From Lingula anatina (Eukaryota > Brachiopoda > Lingulata > Lingulida > Lingulidae): DNA of 22,844 nucleotides. Positions 20,301 through 22,844 of this stretch are shown here, in pieces (position 1 is the stretch's first letter; each line of letters begins with the position of its first letter). Both the position numbers and the translations under genes were made by a program. The DNA is taken from assembly GCF_001039355.2 (NCBI RefSeq), contig NW_019773973.1, forward strand, positions 7,453 to 30,296, given 5' to 3'. Under the pieces are notes generated by a model. That model was not told where the DNA came from, searched no databases, and saw nothing but the letters and a program-made list of their open reading frames with translations.

Positions 20301-22844
20301 AACACATGCATGAGAAGAACATTGTGCATCTAGATATCAAGGTGAGTTGGCACTTGAAGAAGCCGAACTAAGTAATGCCATCAATGTACGTCAAATGATT
20401 AGGACACGGGTCCCCAGGGACAAGAAGAGAAAATTTTTCTTGTTTAACAAGTGCCATCTATAGGGATGTATAATATTTTAGTGATTGAGCTAATACTAGA
20501 GCATTGTGGTAAATTTAAAAGGAGGGGCTGCTTAAGTTTTTATTTTGATAAAGGGAATATTTTAGTTTTTATTTGTTTGTTTGAATAGAATAATGTATTC
20601 AGTTCTTAAAGGTATTTTGTGTATTAAAAAAATAATGTAAAATGTTACAGTGTTATTTGAATAGAATTAATAATATTTGTTCCTTCAAAATATGTAGAAC
20701 AGTAATTTATAGTTTAATCCTCATTTTACATCAGCCAGAGAATGTGATGTGTGCCACCAAAAAGAGCACTGATGTCAAATTGATTGACTTTGGCCTGGCT
20801 ACTAAACTCAATCCACAAGAGGTTGTCAAGGTTACCACAGCAACTGCAGAGTTTGCTGCCCCTGAAATTGCAGAGAGAGAACCCGTGGGCTTTTATACTG
20901 ACATGTGGTCTGTGGGTGTGCTAGCATATGTATTGTAAGTACCATCAACACTTCATGGTCTTTGACCTTTTTTGTCAGAAATATGTTGTTTTTGATGAGG
21001 TCTAAGATGCCAGAAGTTATAGCTTTTTGAAAAAATTGAAAACCATTTATGACAGATTACAATTAAGCTGAAAGATTTGGTTTTTATATTTTTACACATG
21101 TTATCACTGCATTACCAGCTCATTTACAAGAAGAAAACTGAAATGTGTGCACACATACTTTTTGCACAAGCAAATGATCACAAACAACTCTTATTAGTCT
21201 TTTCATTAAATATAATCACTAAATGTGACTTATTTTTACCAGTGTAACTTTGTCATACACCTGACATGTTATGTTTTCAGGTTGAGTGGTCTGTCACCAT
21301 TTGCTGGTGATGATGATCTCGAGACACTACAGAATGTGGCTAAATGTGACTGGGAATTTGATGAGGATGCCTTCAAGACTGTCTCAGCTGAAGGAAAAGA
21401 TTTCATCAAGAAGCTGCTCCTCAGAAACCCAACGTAATTATAAGTTATCATTTTTTCCCTGTCATATAGTATTAATTATTTAAATTCCACCAGGCAGTGT
21501 TATTTATATACAGTGTGTTAGTAATTTTTTTAACAAATGTATATATTATTGCAGAAGAGTTTTTTACATCTTGAAGTACAAATTGCAATATTTGTATCAG
21601 GTGTATTGAATATGAATAATTTATTCATGATGTTATTTGAGCTATATTTTTGCTGCTGTTTCAGGCATCGTATGACTGTCCATGAGGCTTTGGACCATCC
21701 ATGGATTAATGTAAGTCTAAAATAGATTGAATGGTTCATGTTTGATTTTATAAACAGGAAAAAGGATAGATAACATGTAATTTCTTCTTCATGTGTATTT
21801 CCAGATTTGCTCAAAAGTTTTCAAGACTTGATGCTCATACATAATGTTAATGCGTTATGAAATATGAAAAAATAAGTGCTTAACTGTAAATGTTTTACTT
21901 TCTTTCAGGGTGACCATTCTGATCTCACACACAGAATATCAAGTACACGTTATGATGCCTTCAGGAAGAAACTCCATGCTAAATATGTGAGAAAACTGCT
22001 ATATGAATCTTAGAGTTGGGATGGTTACAACAAATACTTCAAATGGATATCAGTTATAGTTATCAGTTAGTTAAGTACAAAAATTTTAAGTTAAAATGAA
22101 TTGGTTGTCTGAAAAGTCAGTCTGTAAGTATGGGCGTCCATATTGCATGTATTGCAATGTTCTTTGCAGGGTGACTGGCCAGCGCCTAGGCCTGCTATTG
22201 GACGTATTGCTAACTTCAGTTCTGTGATGAAAAACAGAGGTAAACAGTACCAGATCTATGAGACATCTTTTGGTAAGTATTTGTTATATGTTGTGGCAAG
22301 TGAATCAGATGCAGACCAAGAATTGTAATGGGTTTCAATTTGAATAATTCTTTCTTCAAGCTTACTTTTACTTTCTAACCAAAATAAAGCATTTTGATTT
22401 ATATAATTCCATCATTTTAATACCAATTTTTTTTACATATCTGAATTATAGTTTGAAGGACACTTATAAATGCATTTTTAATCACCAAGTACTAATTTAA
22501 AATTATTTCAAGAGCAAATGTATTAAAGAAACAAAAGGTTGGAAGCACAAGCATCACTACCTCTAATTTTTTGCAATTTTATCCAGTTTCTTTTAAATGA
22601 AAAGGTATGCTAATGTAGTGTACAAAGAACCTAGCCTGTTTTTGCTTGAGATTCTAGGTGAAATGTGAACATATTTCAAGCCTTCACGGTATGAGAAATA
22701 GGTTATTATAACAGTGCTGTATCTTTTCACATCAACTTTCAGATCGTCGTGAGGCTGCTCCACGCTTTATCCGCAAGCCTAGAGACCAGCTAGCAATTGA
22801 AGGCCAGTCAGCACAGTTTGACTGTAATGTCATCGCTGCTTCAG
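338..22844 (+). CDS. unc-22: Twitchin/projectin-type giant muscle protein, partial (47 exons)
   Basis: Giant sarcomeric protein of the twitchin family: an Ig/Fn rod bound to thick filaments, with a kinase near the C-terminus that regulates contraction and relaxation. Exons: 338-494, 841-946, 1336-1532, 2045-2217, 2879-3008, 3331-3485, 3733-3868, 4246-4353, 4718-4912, 5309-5413, 5754-5948, 6216-6518, 6963-7123, 7381-7504, 7834-8145, 8527-8677, 9011-9162, 9277-9398, 9722-9887, 10173-10255, 10515-10734, 10945-11130, 11429-11542, 11892-11996, 13036-13233, 13486-13597, 13929-14104, 14385-14573, 14839-14928, 15281-15453, 15887-16016, 16219-16524, 16765-16876, 17037-17209, 17721-18008, 18177-18342, 18702-18847, 19040-19105, 19356-19449, 19722-19925, 20200-20341, 20735-20934, 21281-21433, 21665-21710, 21909-21986, 22170-22272, 22743-22844. 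Phases agree at every junction and there is no internal stop. Introns over 300 bp without their own entry are AT-rich and I see nothing else in them. Titin, obscurin and MLCK are less likely because of the Fn/Ig order and kinase sequence. Confidence 0.93.
841..1532 (+). CDS. unc-22: Fn type III module 1 (exons 2-3)
   Basis: Exons 841-946 and 1336-1532 (303 nt, 101 residues) encode one fibronectin III module. Landmarks are a proline-rich entry (A-P-E-G-P-L-E-V-S-D), strand B L-S-W, the K-D-D-G-G turn, G-Y-Q-V-E-K on strand C, and Y-K-F-R-V-M-A-E-N on strand F, ending in the linker A-K-N-P-Y. The E-G-P-L-E-V-S-D start marks it as the first Fn of an Ig-Fn-Fn unit. The internal intron (947-1335, phase 2) falls in the Thr codon just before G-Y; the boundary introns on both sides are phase 1. 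The exon 2 acceptor is followed directly by gtaaac, which resembles a donor, but the reading frame and the upstream CAG fix the junction at 840/841. Confidence 0.92.
2045..3008 (+). CDS. unc-22: Fn type III module 2 (exons 4-5)
   Basis: Exons 2045-2217 and 2879-3008 give another 303-nt Fn module, the second of its Ig-Fn-Fn unit. It opens with V-P-G-S-P-G-K-P and has I-A-W on strand B, S-D-G-G-A-P-I-T-G-Y on the C strand, and E-Y-E-Y-R-V-S-A-V-N-K on strand F. It ends A-A-K-P-M before the next Ig. Unlike module 1, the internal intron (2218-2878, phase 0) lies later, after the W-T-K-V...V-K strand. The donors of introns 3 (gtcagt) and 5 (gtgtgt) are weaker than the usual gtaagt, so these junctions rest on frame continuity and homology as well as the consensus. 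Confidence 0.9.
2218..2878 (+). other. Intron 4 (661 bp), second longest intron in the window
   Basis: Intron with a gtcagt donor and a gtcttcag acceptor. It contains two adjacent T runs separated by a G (about 2347-2364) and otherwise unremarkable AT-rich sequence. I looked for a duplicated alternative exon resembling the second half of an Fn module and found none in the forward frames. Confidence 0.7.
3281..3301. repeat. GATA-type tetranucleotide repeat in intron 5
   Basis: A short imperfect run of GATA units ending about 30 bases before the acceptor of exon 6. It is simple sequence, likely polymorphic in length, with no visible coding role. Confidence 0.75.
3331..3868 (+). CDS. unc-22: I-set Ig module 2 (exons 6-7)
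   Basis: Exons 3331-3485 and 3733-3868 (291 nt, 97 residues) form an I-set Ig domain. It starts A-P-K-I-K-K, has L-D-I-K-V-P-I-S-G on strand B with Val at the place where classical Ig domains have Cys, the core Trp in V-T-W-D-K-N-G-K, and the D-T-G-K-Y tyrosine corner, followed by A-T-N-K-N-G. The internal phase 0 intron (3486-3732) lies after D-N-R, before strand D. Lack of the disulfide cysteine pair is common in intracellular muscle Ig domains. Boundary introns are phase 1. The exon 6 acceptor has a GATA-type repeat about 30 bases upstream, and the exon 7 acceptor an ATTA-type repeat. Confidence 0.92.
3697..3717. repeat. ATTA-type tetranucleotide run in intron 6
   Basis: TTGATTAATTAATTAAT-type simple sequence just before the pyrimidine tract of exon 7. 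It overlaps the region where the branch point would be expected, so several TTAAT copies could serve as alternative branch-point sequences (inference). Confidence 0.65.
4246..4912 (+). CDS. unc-22: Fn type III module 3 (exons 8-9), first of a triple
   Basis: Exons 4246-4353 and 4718-4912 (303 nt) form an Fn module of the 'first' type: R-P-G-A-P-E-G-P-L-D-V-S-D, strand B L-K-W, E-D-D-G-G-A-P-I-T-G-Y, strand F Y-K-F-R-V-K-A-E-N, and exit linker A-K-N-P-F. It starts the first of two three-Fn blocks (modules 3-4-5). The internal intron (4354-4717) is phase 1 and splits the Gly of T-G-Y, close to but not identical with the phase 2 position used in module 1. Confidence 0.92.
5070..5093. repeat. C10-A14 homopolymer pair in intron 9
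   Basis: Ten C directly followed by fourteen A inside intron 9 (4913-5308). It is not adjacent to a splice site and is probably prone to length error in sequencing. No target-site duplication or retroposed gene body is evident beside the A run. Confidence 0.8.
5309..5948 (+). CDS. unc-22: Fn type III module 4 (exons 10-11)
   Basis: Exons 5309-5413 and 5754-5948 (300 nt, 100 residues) encode an Fn module of the 'second' type: R-P-D-A-P-T-G, strand B H-W-K-E-P, S-D-G-G-N-P-I-K-G-Y, then K-K-R-R-G-G-E-W on strand C', and Y-Q-F-R-V-C-A-V-N-D-G-G on strand F. It exits through H-L-A-R-D-M-I into another Fn module rather than an Ig. The internal phase 1 intron again splits the Gly of K-G-Y. The C-C' strand is two residues shorter than in neighbouring modules, which accounts for most of the 3-nt shortfall against the usual 303 nt. 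Confidence 0.92.
6216..6518 (+). CDS. unc-22: Fn type III module 5, single exon (exon 12)
   Basis: A complete 303-nt Fn module in one uninterrupted exon: A-P-D-S-P-G-A-L-N-V, strand B L-S-W-T-K-P, N-D-G-G-A-K-I-T-G-Y, K-W-V-P on strand C', and Y-Q-F-R-V-R-A-E-N on strand F, ending E-H-Q-P before the following Ig. It is the third Fn of a Fn-Fn-Fn block. Both flanking introns are phase 1, so skipping this exon keeps the frame and restores the plain Ig-Fn-Fn-Ig pattern. Its splice donor (gtaggt) is followed within about 8 bases by a long TG repeat. Confidence 0.93.
6527..6579. repeat. (TG)n microsatellite, about 53 bp, inside the exon 12 donor region
   Basis: A pure TG tract starting about 8 bases after the exon 12/intron 12 junction (donor at 6519). 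On the transcript it is a UG repeat, a known binding sequence for CELF- and TDP-43-type RNA-binding proteins. Length variation is expected. Its position makes an effect on exon 12 splicing plausible, but this is inference. Confidence 0.95.
6902..6919. repeat. T18 run in the polypyrimidine region of intron 12
   Basis: An 18-base T homopolymer about 45 bases before the exon 13 acceptor. With the (TG)n tract at the other end it makes intron 12 low-complexity at both splice ends. Confidence 0.85.
6963..7504 (+). CDS. unc-22: I-set Ig module 3 (exons 13-14)
   Basis: Exons 6963-7123 and 7381-7504 (285 nt, 95 residues). Landmarks are K-P-T-I-D at the start, F-K-L-D-F-P-F-T-G-F-P-K-P on strands B-C, the core Trp in A-T-W-V-H, the D-T-G-L-Y tyrosine corner and C-T-L-K-N on strand F. 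Cys is present on strand F (Y-K-C), but the strand B position is Leu/Phe, so the classical disulfide cannot form. The internal phase 0 intron (7124-7380) is at the end of the C' strand. The first exon has a weak gtacct donor, supported by frame and by the same phase 0 position in Ig module 2. Confidence 0.92.
7834..8145 (+). CDS. unc-22: Fn type III module 6, single exon (exon 15)
   Basis: A complete Fn module in one exon (312 nt, 104 residues): T-P-G-K-P-E-G-P-L-T-G-S, strand B L-N-W-K-P-P, D-D-G-G-K-P-I-T-N-Y, D-K-W-T-K-V, and Y-E-F-R-V-M-A-E-N on strand F. It is nine nucleotides longer than the usual module because of a D-E-G-G-I-T insertion before the exit linker P-K-F-P-F. It has the 'first Fn' signature and follows an Ig. 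Flanking introns are phase 1. Confidence 0.93.
8527..9162 (+). CDS. unc-22: Fn type III module 7 (exons 16-17)
   Basis: Exons 8527-8677 and 9011-9162 (303 nt). The module begins R-P-D-A-P-G-T-P, has L-S-W-S-P-P, N-D-G-G-N-P-V-K-G-Y, D-K-W-V-K-C on strand C', and Y-E-F-R-V-C-A-V-N-K-A-G on strand F, ending A-R-P-P-P before the next Ig. The internal intron (8678-9010) is phase 2 and splits the Lys codon of W-V-K, a position shared only with module 13 in this window. The acceptor is tttccag, directly followed by gtgc, so the AG at 9009-9010 is chosen by frame. Confidence 0.91.
9277..9887 (+). CDS. unc-22: Atypical I-set Ig module 4 (exons 18-19)
   Basis: Exons 9277-9398 and 9722-9887 (288 nt, 96 residues). 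The fold is recognisable from V-A-P-K-I-D, the G-E-P-Y-K-I-V-I-P-F-T-G strand B, R-I-I-L-E-C on strand E, and I-T-L-T-N-E-M-G-S-D on strands F-G. Two core positions are unusual. Where other modules have V-T-W, this one reads T-V-T-A-G-G-N-K, so the core Trp is missing. The tyrosine corner is N-A-R-F, with Phe for Tyr and no D-x-G. The internal phase 0 intron (9399-9721) lies exactly at the place of the missing Trp. It precedes intron 19 and the second Fn triple. Confidence 0.88.
10173..10734 (+). CDS. unc-22: Fn type III module 8 (exons 20-21), first of second triple
   Basis: Exons 10173-10255 and 10515-10734 (303 nt). A 'first Fn' module: P-P-G-A-P-E-G-P-L-E-V-S-D, strand B L-K-W-N-P-P-K, then D-D-G-G-S-P-I-T-N-Y, W-K-K-V on strand C', Y-M-F-R-V-S-A-E-N on strand F and exit I-A-Q-H-Q-Y. 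The internal phase 0 intron (10256-10514) falls unusually early, between P-P-K and D-D-G-G, a position used by no other Fn module here. It opens the second Fn-Fn-Fn block (modules 8-9-10). Confidence 0.92.
10945..11542 (+). CDS. unc-22: Fn type III module 9 (exons 22-23)
   Basis: Exons 10945-11130 and 11429-11542 (300 nt). 'Second Fn' type: V-P-D-A-P-G-R-P-K-V, strand B L-S-W-T-R-P, D-D-G-G-D-K-I-Q-G-Y, then K-G-G-K-W-K-P-V, and F-D-F-R-V-K-A-K-N on strand F. The internal phase 1 intron (11131-11428) is the latest of any Fn module here, between T-H-T and V-T-G-L on the D-E side. Like module 4, the other middle Fn of a triple, it is 300 rather than 303 nt and has a G-G-x-W strand C' motif, which suggests that the two triples share ancestry. 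Confidence 0.91.
11241..11280. repeat. Tandem duplication of a 20-bp unit in intron 22
   Basis: Two adjacent 20-base copies (11241-11260 and 11261-11280) identical at 18 of 20 positions, each containing GTGTAAAATTAATAAAT. The near identity suggests a recent slippage or duplication event within the intron. Confidence 0.85.
11892..13233 (+). CDS. unc-22: Fn type III module 10 (exons 24-25), third of second triple
   Basis: Exons 11892-11996 and 13036-13233 (303 nt). K-P-G-A-P-G-A-P-K-V, strand B L-S-W-E-K-P-K, H-D-G-G-A-K-I-K-G-Y, G-D-W-E-K-V on strand C', and Y-E-F-R-V-A-A-V-N-Q-A-G on strand F, with a charged exit E-P-T-K-V-K-E-K-V before a pair of Ig modules. The internal phase 1 intron splits the Gly of K-G-Y and is the longest in the window (1,039 bp). 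It parallels module 5, the third Fn of the first triple, which by contrast has no internal intron. Confidence 0.92.
11997..13035 (+). other. Intron 24 (1,039 bp), the longest intron
   Basis: Donor gtatgt, acceptor ttttcag. The middle part (about 12290-12800) looks less T-rich and contains more C-rich words (for example ACCCCCAAAC and TTACCCC) than the flanking intron sequence. This could mark a degraded insertion. I found no open frame matching a transposase, no clear terminal inverted repeats and no alternative Fn half-exon. Confidence 0.6.
13486..14104 (+). CDS. unc-22: I-set Ig module 5 (exons 26-27)
   Basis: Exons 13486-13597 and 13929-14104 (288 nt, 96 residues). It begins I-K-P-E-F-V-K-K, has A-K-F-V-A-E-I-V-G-K-P on strands B-C, the core Trp in V-Q-W-F-R-N-G, a long acidic D-D-D-G-N-I-S-L turn, and D-A-G-E-I-T-C-T on strand F, where Ile replaces the corner Tyr. 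The internal intron (13598-13928) is phase 2 and splits the Trp codon itself, as in Ig module 7. It is the first of an Ig-Ig pair that interrupts the Ig-Fn-Fn pattern. Confidence 0.92.
14285..14326. repeat. (AT)16 microsatellite followed by T11 in intron 27
   Basis: A pure AT dinucleotide run (14285-14316) grading into a T homopolymer (to 14326), about 60 bases upstream of the exon 28 acceptor. It is likely variable in length. Confidence 0.93.
14385..14928 (+). CDS. unc-22: I-set Ig module 6 without core Trp (exons 28-29)
   Basis: Exons 14385-14573 and 14839-14928 (279 nt, 93 residues). A-P-P-K-C-D at the start, L-K-L-K-I-P-I-S-G on strand B, F-D-V-K-L-K-K-G where the Trp strand should be (Leu in place of Trp), and D-D-T-G-P-Y-K-L on strand F with the tyrosine corner intact. 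It is slightly short for this gene. The internal intron (14574-14838) is phase 1 and unusually late, just before D-V-D-T-D-D-T-G, so exon 29 carries little more than strands F and G. Confidence 0.9.
15239..15254. repeat. (TGAT)4 repeat near the intron 29 acceptor
   Basis: Four TGAT units ending about 26 bases before the acceptor of exon 30. Each contains a TGAT core that resembles a weak branch-point sequence. Confidence 0.8.
15281..16016 (+). CDS. unc-22: Fn type III module 11 (exons 30-31)
   Basis: Exons 15281-15453 and 15887-16016 (303 nt). 'First Fn' signature T-P-G-K-P-T-A-P-L-N-V-S-D, strand B L-S-W-K-P-P-K, D-D-G-G-S-R-V-T-H-Y, Y-W-T-T-V on strand C', Y-L-F-R-V-A-A-A-N on strand F and exit linker A-K-M-P-F. 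The internal phase 0 intron (15454-15886, 433 bp) has the same position as in module 2, after the V-K at the end of strand C'. The donor is gtaaaa. Confidence 0.92.
16087..16114. other. Inverted repeat with 9-bp perfect arms in intron 31
   Basis: CCTCTCAAA at 16087-16095 and its exact reverse complement TTTGAGAGG at 16106-16114, with a 10-base loop. It lies about 70 bases after the exon 31 donor. Any RNA structure function is unknown. Confidence 0.7.
16219..16524 (+). CDS. unc-22: Fn type III module 12, single exon (exon 32)
   Basis: A complete Fn module in one exon (306 nt, 102 residues): P-P-D-A-P-G-V-P-E-V, strand B L-S-W-D-K-P, S-D-G-G-G-K-I-L-G-Y, D-A-W-L-R on strand C', an unusual N-P-T-N-P-C-I-T-N-I-W segment, and Y-E-F-R-V-T-A-V-N-E-A-G on strand F, ending V-K-V-K-D-P-L. 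It is the second Fn of its unit and precedes another Ig-Ig pair. Flanking introns are phase 1. Confidence 0.93.
16765..17209 (+). CDS. unc-22: I-set Ig module 7 with Cys on strand B (exons 33-34)
   Basis: Exons 16765-16876 and 17037-17209 (285 nt, 95 residues). V-I-P-E-F-T-S-P-L at the start, A-E-F-Q-C-T-I-T-G on strand B, the core Trp in V-T-W-F-K-G, Y-L-A-V-K-D on strand E, and D-A-D-E-Y-T-V-K-A-T-N-R-G-G on strand F. Cys is present on strand B, but the strand F position is Val, so again no disulfide. The internal phase 2 intron (16877-17036) splits the Trp codon exactly as in Ig module 5, suggesting that these two, each the first member of an Ig-Ig pair, are closely related. Confidence 0.92.
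17210..17720 (+). other. Intron 34 (511 bp) with a strong imperfect hairpin
   Basis: Intron between the two Ig modules of the second Ig-Ig pair. It contains an imperfect hairpin at about 17538-17590: 11-bp perfect arms (17548-17558 and 17566-17576), a 7-base loop, then a 2x3 internal loop and further pairing of CATG with CATG and GATT with AATC. No coding potential is seen. Confidence 0.7.
17721..18008 (+). CDS. unc-22: I-set Ig module 8, single exon (exon 35)
   Basis: The only complete Ig module here encoded by a single exon (288 nt, 96 residues). A-P-R-I-K-V-P-P-R-F at the start, I-V-I-K-L-P-F-T-G-F-P-R-P on strands B-C, the core Trp in D-K-W-S-K-D, A-I-L-T-I-K-N on strand E, and H-A-G-P-Y-R-L-T-L-E-N on strand F. 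It is the last Ig before the kinase and is followed directly by the kinase-proximal Fn, as in described twitchin and titin kinase regions. Boundary introns are phase 1. Confidence 0.94.
18177..18847 (+). CDS. unc-22: Kinase-proximal Fn type III module 13 (exons 36-37)
   Basis: Exons 18177-18342 and 18702-18847 (312 nt, 104 residues). A-P-D-A-P-R-F-A-K-V, strand B L-L-S-W-Q-A-P, then N-N-G-G-S-I-I in place of the usual D-D-G-G, Q-Y-I-I-E-K-R, S-W-T-R-C on strand C', and Y-Q-F-R-V-I-A-E-N on strand F. It ends in the charged segment A-I-E-K-V-K-K-L-S-P-E. The internal phase 2 intron (18343-18701) splits an Arg codon. In structural studies of nematode twitchin this Fn packs with the linker-kinase-Ig unit; here the order is the same. 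Confidence 0.93.
19040..19105 (+). CDS. unc-22: Kinase N-terminal linker mini-exon (exon 38)
   Basis: A 66-nt exon encoding 22 residues: an acidic-aromatic start (D-E-F-F), the basic cluster K-K-K-R, then a G-P-P-I-D-N-Y-D-K-F segment. Twitchin kinases have an N-terminal linker (NL) of this kind that folds along the kinase hinge and is thought to unfold under stretch, and Y-D-K-F is typical of it. Both flanking introns are phase 1 (18848-19039 and 19106-19355), so the exon is a symmetric cassette. It is followed in the next exon by D-I-W-A-K-H-I-P-K-P-V. Confidence 0.9.
19356..21710 (+). CDS. unc-22: Twitchin-type protein kinase domain (exons 39-44)
   Basis: Serine/threonine kinase of the titin/MLCK branch, with myosin light chain-like substrates in molluscan relatives. 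Exons 19356-19449, 19722-19925, 20200-20341, 20735-20934, 21281-21433 and 21665-21710 give about 280 residues. In order: linker D-I-W-A-K-H-I-P-K-P-V; Y-D-Y-Y-D-I-L-E-E-L-G; glycine loop G-S-G-A-F-G-V-V across the exon 39/40 junction; catalytic Lys in V-A-K-F-I (codon 19783); helix C N-E-I-A-I-M-N; hinge M-E-F-L-A-G-G-E-L-F; catalytic loop H-L-D-I-K-P-E-N across exons 41/42 (Asp codon 20333); D-F-G (20786); A-P-E; D-M-W-S-V-G-V; and H-P-W-I-N at the end. All catalytic residues are present, so the kinase should be active. Internal phases are 2, 2, 0, 2 and 2. Confidence 0.96.
21909..22272 (+). CDS. unc-22: Kinase C-terminal regulatory (autoinhibitory) tail (exons 45-46)
   Basis: Exons 21909-21986 and 22170-22272 (181 nt, about 60 residues). 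G-D-H-S-D-L at the start, then a basic helix R-Y-D-A-F-R-K-K-L-H-A-K-Y, D-W-P-A-P-R-P-A-I-G-R-I, a F-S-S-V-M-K-N-R segment and Y-Q-I-Y-E-T-S-F before the next Ig. In twitchin structures this tail occupies the active site and blocks the kinase; Ca2+/S100 or calmodulin binding, or stretch, is thought to release it. The F-R-K-K-L helix fits a basic amphipathic target (inference). The entry intron 44 and the internal intron 45 are phase 0; intron 46 is phase 1. Confidence 0.93.
22273..22742 (+). other. Intron 46 (470 bp)
   Basis: Intron between the regulatory tail and the first C-terminal Ig, with gtaagt donor and ctttcag acceptor. It is AT-rich and contains AATAAA-like words such as AATAAAGC near 22384, which could in principle serve as an intronic poly(A) signal but have no other support. 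Nothing else is seen. Confidence 0.75.
22743..22844 (+). CDS. unc-22: I-set Ig module 9, N-terminal part, cut by window end (exon 47)
   Basis: The first about 34 residues of an Ig domain after the kinase tail: A-A-P-R-F-I-R-K-P, the E-G-Q-S-A strand A'-B turn and A-Q-F-D-C-N-V-I on strand B with the classical Cys. It runs to the last base of the window, so the core Trp and strand F are not visible. In twitchins this is the Ig that packs against the kinase tail and begins a run of C-terminal Ig domains. Confidence 0.92.

Noticed and set aside
19356-22272. A stand-alone MLCK, DAPK or titin gene
   Set aside because: The kinase is joined in phase to the Fn/Ig rod upstream and an Ig downstream; module order, the Y-D-K-F linker and the D-W-P-A-P-R-P tail fit twitchin/projectin better.
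22384-22391. AATAAAGC as a poly(A) signal ending the transcript after the kinase
   Set aside because: It lies in an intron with a strong gtaagt donor and is followed by a valid acceptor and an in-frame Ig exon; AT-rich introns contain such words often.
338-22844. A row of many small separate genes
   Set aside because: Each coding segment is a half or whole Ig/Fn module, bounded by GT-AG sites with matching phases, so they form one gene.
338-22844. A pseudogene copy
   Set aside because: All 47 exons keep frame, splice sites are intact and kinase catalytic residues are preserved.
1-22844. CRISPR array, tRNA, rRNA, bacterial operon or novel defence system
   Set aside because: No spaced direct repeats, cloverleaf or conserved rRNA sequence was seen, and the sequence is plainly an animal nuclear gene.

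Overview
This window is an internal-to-3' part of one very large, intron-rich animal gene on the + strand. It encodes the C-terminal half of a giant muscle protein of the twitchin/projectin family (C. elegans unc-22, Drosophila bent). I trace 47 exons and 46 introns, all GT-AG, from position 338 to the right edge. Together they give about 7.3 kb of coding sequence (about 2,430 residues) in one unbroken frame. The gene is open at both ends: the first Ig domain lacks its first half, and the last is cut at base 22844. No promoter, start codon, stop codon or poly(A) signal is in view.

Module order, 5' to 3': Ig(partial)-Fn-Fn-Ig-Fn-Fn-Fn-Ig-Fn-Fn-Ig-Fn-Fn-Fn-Ig-Ig-Fn-Fn-Ig-Ig-Fn-[linker-kinase-regulatory tail]-Ig(partial). 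That is 13 fibronectin type III (Fn) modules, 9 I-set Ig modules (two incomplete) and one protein kinase. Bases 338-18847 hold the Ig/Fn rod, which in this family lies along the thick (myosin) filament. Bases 19040-22272 hold the kinase with its N-terminal linker and C-terminal autoinhibitory tail. The array of C-terminal Ig domains begins at 22743.

The organism is a bilaterian invertebrate. The evidence is the twitchin-type kinase (HLD catalytic loop, DFG, APE, and a tail reading Y-G-D-W-P-A-P-R-P), short AT-rich introns (mostly 200-500 bp) and exons of clearly higher GC. With 13 Fn modules in view and a roughly mollusc-like layout I favour a lophotrochozoan (mollusc, annelid or relative), but the sequence alone does not prove this.

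The points most worth a second look concern gene architecture. All 22 module-boundary introns are phase 1, so every module is a skippable cassette. The Fn modules have a fixed length (8 of 13 are exactly 303 nt) and a position-specific super-repeat. A (TG)n tract lies just inside the splice donor of a single-exon 'extra' Fn module. Two Ig modules have an altered core. A 22-residue basic mini-exon sits just before the kinase. I see no second gene, RNA gene, intact mobile element or CRISPR array, and no sign of a new system; the window reads as a well-preserved giant sarcomeric gene.
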